DNA of 15,440 bases, from contig CAMWLA010000017.1 of assembly GCA_947174975.1 (NCBI GenBank), forward strand, positions 1 to 15,440, read 5' to 3'. This DNA comes from an uncultured Clostridia bacterium. GTDB lineage: Bacteria > Bacillota > Clostridia > Christensenellales > Borkfalkiaceae. Positions 6,705 through 13,641 of the stretch are shown here, one piece after another (the stretch's first letter is position 1; each line of letters begins with the position of its first letter). A model generated the notes under the pieces. The model was not told the DNA's origin, did no database searches, and saw only the letters and a list, made by a program, of their open reading frames with translations. The translations under genes were made by a program, and so were the position numbers.

Positions 6705-9700
6705 ATGAAAAAAGTTAAAAAATTTACGTTAAATAAACTGCTTGTTTGTCTGCTTACGCCTCTTATGTGCGTAGCGCTGGCGCTGGGCATAAGTTTTGCG
6801 AATAAAAGCGCGGGGGCTACTACTTCGTATCCCTATAATCCAACGCTGAGCAAAGCGCTGTTCGATTACAATACGTACAGCTATAACAAAGAAGCGTTGA
6901 ACGATCTCGCCCGCGCTATCTTAAATAAGCAAGGTGATACTAATACCACGATAGAAACGCTTATTAAAGATATTAAGGATAATGCGAAGACGCACGGCAA
7001 AGCCGTTTCCGAAAAGAATATAACCGTTGCATACGGCAGATATTTCTTTACCGGCAGTACCGAAGCGAACGACCTTGTATGGATGCCCGTTTATATGTCC
7101 ACTTCAAGGTCTAACCACGCGGTTCTTACGCTTTACCTCGCTTCCACCAACGGTCCCCGTTCGGGTCAGGAAGCAAGCGGTATAACAAATATAGATTTAC
7201 AGTCGACGGTTAAAGGTCAGGGACAATATACCGATCAGATCGTCTGCGGCGCGCCTAGTAATATGTACGGCACGTCCTATATGCGTGCGGTAAGCCTTGG
7301 CAACGGCGGCAAATATATGAGCTACGACGCCAGCCATTCGGCAAGTTACAGAACTAACACCGCTACGGCAATCAACTCAACTTCAAGCCATAAGTATATG
7401 GACTTCTTAACCTATAACGAAGGTACGGGTAAAGACGTGACTTCGACTATCGGTTATTTATACGAAGATATTGTCGAGCCTTCGCAGATGTATTGGCAGT
7501 CTTACGAAAGCTACGCTGAGTTTATCGGCGAAAACGGTACTATTGTAGACGGTAACGGCGCCGGTATTGACGGCGGCGGCACCACTTGGGCTAATTACTG
7601 CTTCCCCAACGAAGCATACAGCGGCGCAAGAGGTTACACTAGAGGCTCAACTAATTATACCCCTACATATAACAACGCTAACTTTGATTATAAAAACAAG
7701 ACGAGCTACGCCGATTGGCAAAACGATAAGATTTGGCTTCCCTCGCTTACCGAAGTAGGTACTGGCGACTGGGACGGCGGTTCTGTAAATACCCTCAACG
7801 GTCTGTGGAAATTGACAGCAGAGCAGAGGGGCAACGACAACACGGGCGGCAAGGGCGTTGCGTCTTGGCTTAGAACGGCTAACACCGTTTACAATGCGGA
7901 CGGCAAAGGTTACAGCACGTACACTATGTTCTGTGCCGAAGTCGACGGAACGATAAGCACTCATTCGCTTAAAGAAACCAACCTCGCTATCCGTCCCGCA
8001 ATTCACCTTGACTTGGACGCTGCTTTGCAGAAGGTAAATCCTCCCGTTGCGCTTCCCGACGTTGTTACCGTCGATTACAACGGTGCAGAGCAAGTAATTT
8101 CCAACAAAAACGCTGATTGGTACGAAGACGGCAAAATGCATGTAAGATTCTTCCCCAACCAGCAGTGTAACCTCGACGAGGAAATCGCGCCTTTGAACGC
8201 GGGTACTTACTGGATGAAGGTCTACCTTGACAGAGGTGAACTGTACTTTGTAAAAGCTCCGTACACCACGCGAGAAAAAGCGGTTAAATTCGTCGTTGAA
8301 AAGGCGAAGCTGAAAATACGCTGGCAGTACGAAACCCACGGAATAAACCAGAATTTGCCCGTAGGCATAAAGCTTACCTCGGATTCCGTAATATACGACT
8401 GGGATAAAAAGACGGGATTAGTGCCCGAGGTCGGCATCAGATACGAGTCTTTCTCCGGTCAAGGTATCGACTATTACGACTTTAACGACTTGCTCCGCGA
8501 TACCTATTTCGCATATGCGGAGATTAAGAATAGCAATATATACAATTATAATTACGAGCTTGTTGACGACTTTAGCGCACCCAATAAGACGGGTGAGTTG
8601 AAATCACAGAGCTTTGCGGTCGGGCGTAAAATAGTTAAAATGCCCCATATTCTCGGCTACGGCGATGAGGAATACAGTATAGATATCAGCTACGCCGGCG
8701 ACCAGTATATACAGATAGTCGGCGCAAGCCAGTACTTCAATATCGAAGTTACGTCAAGGTTCGGAAACACGGCTCAAAGGCTGGGCGTTTCCGACGACGG
8801 ATACGTTATATATAAGGTTTCCGAAGTTGACCAGTATACTTTCACTCTCACGTTTGTAAATAACGACCAGTTTACGTGGTTCGGAAGCCCCTACAATTAC
8901 GACGAAACGGGCAAGGACGACGGTGCGGATTACACGGCTAAAACGCTTGTCGTAAACGTAAATACGTCAAAAATTGACGTTGAATACGTTAACCTTCCCG
9001 CAGAATGGACTTCTATTCAGAACGTAACGTTCAGCGTTGACGTTCACGGTATCTACGGTGCAAGCGCAAGACCCGCGCAGATGCGTGTATATTACCAGAA
9101 GACCAGCGGCGGAGCGCCCAATAACCTTACTGTCGAAGCGGACGGCACCTATAAGCTTATAGGAGTTCCCGCGGGCGAATATACGATGTACGCTACTCTC
9201 AGCGACACCGAATACAGTAAATATTACTTTATGGACCCTTCGTACAAGTTACAGAGGTTCAACGTAATTCAAGTAACTTCGACGCTGAGCGACAACGATA
9301 TTAAATGGCAGTATACTCACGACGGTTCAACCAGTGCGCCGTTCGGATTTGCCGAACATGACACCGAGGAAACGGCTGTCGAGTTCAACTTTGACGACAA
9401 GTTCTACGTCTTTTCGCTTACGCTGAATGAAACCGAGCTGCATAGCAGATACTACGTTAAAGCAAGATACGACGGAGATACTTTCGTTAAAAACGCGGGC
9501 GTACACAAGGTTACGGTATATCTTACCGCATTCTACAAAAACGTAAAATTCGACGACAAGACGTATACAGTATACTTTAAAATCAATCCTTCCAAGATTG
9601 ATATTTCCGATCTTGAATGGAACTATGACAGGAATCATCCACCCGTTTACGACGGCGCGGTTAAAAAGATACACGTAACAGCCGCAACTCTTGACCTAAT

Positions 9701-12700
9701 CCCGGGACTTACCGCGGAGTACAAGACTGTCGACAGTGAAGGCACCGTAGTCGATCCGATAGCGGCCGGCAGTTACAAAACCACCGTCAGCTTCATTCTT
9801 TCGGGCGATTACGCGGTAAACTATATTCTCCCCGTAGAGGAAGATCCCGAATCTTACGAAGGTGAATTCCCGTTCTTCTGCGAATGGCTGGTAGGAAGGG
9901 CTAAGCTTGCCGTAGAATGGCAAGAAGCGGTTGACGACAATAGCGGACTTCTGCACTTACCCAGATTAAAGACGGGTGCGGAATACGTAGATTACGTCTA
10001 CGAGCATAAGGAGTCTGACGGCAGCTGGACTAACGTAGACGCAAAAGATTTAAAAGCCAATGCCGGAGAAGAAACCTTCCGCGCAAACGCGGTTATCAAG
10101 GCGGCGTTCGCACAGAATTACGAGCTTGAAAACGCTACGCCTTGCGAGTTTAAAGTAGCTTCCGGCAAGCGCGCGATAGCTATTCATTTCGAGCATAACG
10201 GCAAAACAATCGAGGACGGCGAGGAATTCCCCTACACGGGCGAACCCTTCGAGGTTGAGCTGATTGTAGACGGTATCGGGCTTGATATAAAGCAGTATTC
10301 GTTTGAATATTTCTTAATCGAAGGCGGAACTACCAAGCTTCCCGGCGCTCCCACGGAGATCGGCTCGTACAAAGCGGAGGTTACCGCGAAGTACGGCGTT
10401 GATTCTTATATCTCCGACGAGAGCACTTCCGCAATAAACTTCAAAATAGTAAAAGCAGATTACGATCCTTCCAAGATTTTCTGGATGTATGAACACGGCA
10501 AGACCATAATTGCGGCTACTTACGACAAAGATCAAGGCAAATGGGTTGACGAGGACGGCAAAGAAGTTATCTTCGAGTTCGAATACGACGGCACCCAGCA
10601 CGAGCTGAAAGTCGTTAGTGAATACGAATCGCTCGAGGCTAAGGTTCGCGGAAATACGCAGACGGATGCCGGCGATTGTACGGCAATTGTTGAATTTACT
10701 GCTTTCGACGACGCCCATTACAATGATCCCATTCCCGACATCTTCCCGAGAACGCTTTCATGGAAGGTTACGAGGAAGGTAATCAATTACAACGACGTTC
10801 GCTGGGGCTATATCGACGCCAACGGCAAGGAAAAGGATTTTGATTTCGATCACGATTCGTTTATGTTCACACGCGACGAAAACGGCGTAGTAGGCATAAC
10901 GGTTCAACTTATCGGACTTCCTCAAGGCGTTCAGAGCTTAATTCACTACAAGACGAAAAATCTTACCGTTACGGGCAGCGCTGAAGAAGACGGAAATACC
11001 CGTGCGGCAATAGGCGAATATCTTACGAGCTTTACCGTCAACGGAGATTGGTCGGATCCTAACTACGAAGATTTCCATTCGGCGGATTTCCCCAACACGA
11101 TACCCACGCTTTGCACGTGGCAGATCGTCCGCAGAAATCTGTCTAAGATGGATTATCAGGACGGCTTCCCTAAGTTTGACGATAGGTCGCACAGCGTTAT
11201 AGAGCTTTGTAATATTCCCGAAAAAGATCTCAACTATATAACTATCGATATCACGTTCGTTGACTCTACCGGTGTAAACGTTTATATGAACTATGCCGGT
11301 TACGAAGACGTTGCCAATATGATTTTCCATGCCGGCACGTACGACATAAGAGTTTACGAGCTCGTTGGTGAAGAAGAAATTCCCGTTATCTGGGATTTCG
11401 TAAGAATAACCGTTGAAAAGAACGTCTTGAACGTAACCTGGGATATGGAAGGCGCATATCCGAGAGCTATGGTAAAAGGTATCTACGCTACGGATATGGT
11501 AGGTACGAAATTCTTCAACGAAAACGACGCTGAAGTTCCCCGTGCATACGTTCTGTCTACGAACGGTGAAACGTTCTACGCGGTTGCTTGCGTTACCGAA
11601 AAGTACGAAAAGGATATCGACATTATCGTAGACGGTGACGAGAGGGTTGAATTCACTTATCAACCCTATAAACCCGGCGATAATGCCGTAGCGCTTGACT
11701 TCCCGACGATAAAGGAAGAAGGCGCAAGCTTGGAATATACGGGCAAGCCGTTGGAATTCCATATCGACGCGTGGGAATTCTATTACACAAACTATCTCTA
11801 CATCGCGGACGGTAATCTTACGCAGACCGACGAGGGTGAATACTTCGTGCTTCTGCGTTTCAAAAAGGACGCCGACGCATACTGGAAAGCGAAATCGGAA
11901 ACCGATCCCGACGCGGACTGGAACAGAGATTCCTATCTGCTTAAATTTACGGTGGCCCCTCCCACCAAGTGGGGAGTAAATTATCCCGAGTTCGAAACAA
12001 AACGTATTGATTACACTGGTTCCGACGTTGAATTCAAAATCAAAGAATGGGTTGCAATCAGTAAATATCTCGATTATACGGTATACTATAAGGGTGAAAA
12101 CTTAGGTAAGACGCTTACTTTCAGAAAAGCGGGTATCTATACCGTAGAATTCTTCTTCCCTCAAGGGTCGATAGGTTACTGGGTTAACAACCCTGACAAT
12201 CCTAAGGAAAAATATACGGTACAGCTTACCGTATGGGATCCCGACAATCCTACTGAGCTTCCCACGCCCGACCTTGATAGGACCGATGCAATGTTTACCG
12301 GTTCTGCACTGCAGTTTAAAATCAAGGAATGGGGAACATATGCAAATTATCTTGATGTCGATGTAAGCACCGGTGTTAACAATCTTTCAAACGGATTGTT
12401 TACCGCAATTAACGTGGGATCTTACGAAATAAAGTTAAAGATAAAGAAAGGTGTTGACATAACCTTTGCCGACGGCGAAACGGAAGTTGTTCTCCGTTTC
12501 AGTATTAAGCCGGACCCCAATTCCGACAAGGAGGCGGAGATCAGTAGACCTTTCTTTGAAGTAACTACCAAAGAGTATACTGGAAGCGAGCTTTCTTTTA
12601 ACCTCAAAGACTGGACAGAAATTTACTCGGCTTTCCTTGAAGTTTCTTGCGACAATGAAGCGGTGAGAATCGAGAAGGGTAAGTTCTACGTCACCGCAGC

Positions 12701-13616
12701 AGGCAAATATACCGTTACGGTATCGTTTAAGGAAGACGTAAAAGCCGTATGGTTTGATACCAAGGATAGGGCTCCTTACGAGCTTCATTTCGAAATCACT
12801 ATACAGGAAAAAGAAGGCGAAGCGCTTATTCCCTCGTTCGTAACAAGTACTAAGGAGTATACCGGCAAGGTAATTACTTTCGATTTGACGAACCTCAATA
12901 TGGATAGGGTTTCGATAGTTGAAGGTATCGAAAAACTTAAACAGACGAACATAGGCGACTACTCGATAACCTTGAAGCTTAAAGGCGGATACGTTTGGGC
13001 CGGAAAAACCGGTGAAGACGCAACCAAGGATATCACGCTGTATTTCCACATTACCAAAGCGACACTCGGCGACATCCAAATCGGCAACGACGGTAAACCC
13101 ATTGCTGTTGATAAGGACGGCAAGCCCATCGACTTTGACTTCGGCGATCTCGTAGACGTCGTTTACAGAGATAAGGATACCGGCGAAATCGTTAAGAAGG
13201 AAGATCTTAAACCCGGCAAAGAGTATAAAGTTGAGCTTGTTATCAAAGATCCTACCAAATTCAATGGAGTAATTGAAAACGGTCAAGAAATACAAGACAA
13301 AGTCGCAACTAAAAACCAGTACAGCGGTGATCCCGACAAAGGCGGTTTCCCGTACATTATCTACAGCCCGAGTATCGGAAATACGGATAACGGCGGAAAC
13401 GGCGGCGGCTTCAACTCGATGTGGTGGATCGCTATCGCCGGTGCAATTCTTGCAGTTATAGCAATTCTCGGCGTAATCATAGGTCTTGCGACCCGCAGAG
13501 CCGACGGCGGATACGACGACGGTTACGGTTACGACGACTACTATGACGACTACGACGATGATGACGACTATGATGACGATGACGACTACGACGATTACGA
13601 CGACTACGACTATTAA
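6705..13616 (+). CDS. Giant multidomain surface protein with DUF6273-like head, Ig-like stalk, membrane anchor and Asp/Tyr-rich inner tail
   Basis: A 2303-residue exported protein. The start at 6705 has AAGGTGA at 6692-6698 and opens a signal peptide (MKKVKKFTLNK, hydrophobic core, probable cut after SAGA, about residue 38). Residues about 100-442 resemble the DUF6273/FGE-like C-type-lectin-fold family, with IWLPSLTEV, then a WLRT segment, then AIRPAIHLDL. From about 445 to 2118 there are some 16-17 beta units. Their start landmarks lie near 453, 540, 646, 761, 868, 972, 1072, 1159, 1260, 1367, 1483, 1579, 1678, 1770, 1864, 1958 and 2052, many with a WQY/WNY-like entry motif and an AGxY turn, as in MBG/YDG-type Ig-like domains. 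A Gly/Asn-rich linker leads to a helix at about 2239-2262, then a 40-residue Asp/Tyr tail. No LPXTG is present. It is probably a long stalk presenting an adhesive head; the ligand is unknown. It ends 25 nt before the coiled-coil gene and is likely co-transcribed with it. Confidence 0.9.
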   Translation: MKKVKKFTLNKLLVCLLTPLMCVALALGISFANKSAGATTSYPYNPTLSKALFDYNTYSYNKEALNDLARAILNKQGDTNTTIETLIKDIKDNAKTHGKAVSEKNITVAYGRYFFTGSTEANDLVWMPVYMSTSRSNHAVLTLYLASTNGPRSGQEASGITNIDLQSTVKGQGQYTDQIVCGAPSNMYGTSYMRAVSLGNGGKYMSYDASHSASYRTNTATAINSTSSHKYMDFLTYNEGTGKDVTSTIGYLYEDIVEPSQMYWQSYESYAEFIGENGTIVDGNGAGIDGGGTTWANYCFPNEAYSGARGYTRGSTNYTPTYNNANFDYKNKTSYADWQNDKIWLPSLTEVGTGDWDGGSVNTLNGLWKLTAEQRGNDNTGGKGVASWLRTANTVYNADGKGYSTYTMFCAEVDGTISTHSLKETNLAIRPAIHLDLDAALQKVNPPVALPDVVTVDYNGAEQVISNKNADWYEDGKMHVRFFPNQQCNLDEEIAPLNAGTYWMKVYLDRGELYFVKAPYTTREKAVKFVVEKAKLKIRWQYETHGINQNLPVGIKLTSDSVIYDWDKKTGLVPEVGIRYESFSGQGIDYYDFNDLLRDTYFAYAEIKNSNIYNYNYELVDDFSAPNKTGELKSQSFAVGRKIVKMPHILGYGDEEYSIDISYAGDQYIQIVGASQYFNIEVTSRFGNTAQRLGVSDDGYVIYKVSEVDQYTFTLTFVNNDQFTWFGSPYNYDETGKDDGADYTAKTLVVNVNTSKIDVEYVNLPAEWTSIQNVTFSVDVHGIYGASARPAQMRVYYQKTSGGAPNNLTVEADGTYKLIGVPAGEYTMYATLSDTEYSKYYFMDPSYKLQRFNVIQVTSTLSDNDIKWQYTHDGSTSAPFGFAEHDTEETAVEFNFDDKFYVFSLTLNETELHSRYYVKARYDGDTFVKNAGVHKVTVYLTAFYKNVKFDDKTYTVYFKINPSKIDISDLEWNYDRNHPPVYDGAVKKIHVTAATLDLIPGLTAEYKTVDSEGTVVDPIAAGSYKTTVSFILSGDYAVNYILPVEEDPESYEGEFPFFCEWLVGRAKLAVEWQEAVDDNSGLLHLPRLKTGAEYVDYVYEHKESDGSWTNVDAKDLKANAGEETFRANAVIKAAFAQNYELENATPCEFKVASGKRAIAIHFEHNGKTIEDGEEFPYTGEPFEVELIVDGIGLDIKQYSFEYFLIEGGTTKLPGAPTEIGSYKAEVTAKYGVDSYISDESTSAINFKIVKADYDPSKIFWMYEHGKTIIAATYDKDQGKWVDEDGKEVIFEFEYDGTQHELKVVSEYESLEAKVRGNTQTDAGDCTAIVEFTAFDDAHYNDPIPDIFPRTLSWKVTRKVINYNDVRWGYIDANGKEKDFDFDHDSFMFTRDENGVVGITVQLIGLPQGVQSLIHYKTKNLTVTGSAEEDGNTRAAIGEYLTSFTVNGDWSDPNYEDFHSADFPNTIPTLCTWQIVRRNLSKMDYQDGFPKFDDRSHSVIELCNIPEKDLNYITIDITFVDSTGVNVYMNYAGYEDVANMIFHAGTYDIRVYELVGEEEIPVIWDFVRITVEKNVLNVTWDMEGAYPRAMVKGIYATDMVGTKFFNENDAEVPRAYVLSTNGETFYAVACVTEKYEKDIDIIVDGDERVEFTYQPYKPGDNAVALDFPTIKEEGASLEYTGKPLEFHIDAWEFYYTNYLYIADGNLTQTDEGEYFVLLRFKKDADAYWKAKSETDPDADWNRDSYLLKFTVAPPTKWGVNYPEFETKRIDYTGSDVEFKIKEWVAISKYLDYTVYYKGENLGKTLTFRKAGIYTVEFFFPQGSIGYWVNNPDNPKEKYTVQLTVWDPDNPTELPTPDLDRTDAMFTGSALQFKIKEWGTYANYLDVDVSTGVNNLSNGLFTAINVGSYEIKLKIKKGVDITFADGETEVVLRFSIKPDPNSDKEAEISRPFFEVTTKEYTGSELSFNLKDWTEIYSAFLEVSCDNEAVRIEKGKFYVTAAGKYTVTVSFKEDVKAVWFDTKDRAPYELHFEITIQEKEGEALIPSFVTSTKEYTGKVITFDLTNLNMDRVSIVEGIEKLKQTNIGDYSITLKLKGGYVWAGKTGEDATKDITLYFHITKATLGDIQIGNDGKPIAVDKDGKPIDFDFGDLVDVVYRDKDTGEIVKKEDLKPGKEYKVELVIKDPTKFNGVIENGQEIQDKVATKNQYSGDPDKGGFPYIIYSPSIGNTDNGGNGGGFNSMWWIAIAGAILAVIAILGVIIGLATRRADGGYDDGYGYDDYYDDYDDDDDYDDDDDYDDYDDYDY
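7005..8030 (+). other. DUF6273-like (FGE/C-type-lectin-fold) head domain within the giant surface protein
   Basis: Residues about 100-442 of the protein. Visible hallmarks are aromatic/Gly-rich sequence, IWLPSLTEV near 7731-7757, then GVASWLRTAN near 7855 and finally LAIRPAIHLDLDAAL just before 8030. The WLR...(G/I)(V/I)RPAxxL ending is characteristic of DUF6273 and related FGE-sulfatase-like domains common in Bacillota surface proteins. A long insertion (the Ser/Thr/Asn-rich stretch near residues 150-330) makes it larger than the usual domain. The family assignment is from memory of the motif; a profile search would settle it. Confidence 0.6.
11697..13052 (+). repeat. Five tandem 92-94-residue beta repeats (YTG type) near the C-terminus of the giant surface protein
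   Basis: The landmark YTG/FTG tripeptides sit at residues 1678, 1770, 1864, 1958 and 2052, giving spacings of 92, 94, 94 and 94. Each unit reads (E/D)YTGxxLxFxIKxW in its first third and GxYxVxLxFK in its second half (for example YTGSDVEFKIKEW, FTGSALQFKIKEW, YTGSELSFNLKDW). The regular spacing shows tandem duplication. The last copy has lost the Trp (FDLTNL). They form the membrane-proximal part of the stalk. Confidence 0.85.
13494..13613 (+). other. Asp/Tyr low-complexity cytoplasmic tail encoded by GAC/GAT/TAC/TAT triplets
   Basis: The last 40 residues (2264-2303) after the membrane helix contain 22 Asp and 11 Tyr, with only RRA, a few Gly and no hydrophobic aliphatic residue. The coding DNA from about 13506 is an in-frame run of GAY and TAY triplets, prone to slippage in whole codons. 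Topology (signal peptide, one helix, RR just after it) puts the tail in the cytoplasm with a net charge near -20. Confidence 0.85.
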
Positions 13617-13641
13617 TCAATAAATTACAGGAGTGAAAACT

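Noticed and set aside
6705..6820. Lipoprotein signal peptide on the giant surface protein
   Set aside because: The Cys in its hydrophobic core is preceded by PLM, which does not fit a lipobox, and a better signal-peptidase I site (SAGA) follows.
7005..8030. Target protein of a diversity-generating retroelement, because of the lectin-like fold
   Set aside because: No reverse transcriptase, template repeat or accessory gene is present in the window, and the domain lies at the N-terminus rather than at the gene's 3' end as in known variable proteins.
10938..13295. Antisense reading frames of 274 (11762-10938) and 286 (13295-12435) codons opposite the giant surface protein
   Set aside because: They lie wholly inside a gene with continuous domain structure on the + strand, have no ribosome binding site that I can see and translate to low-complexity, non-domain-like sequence.
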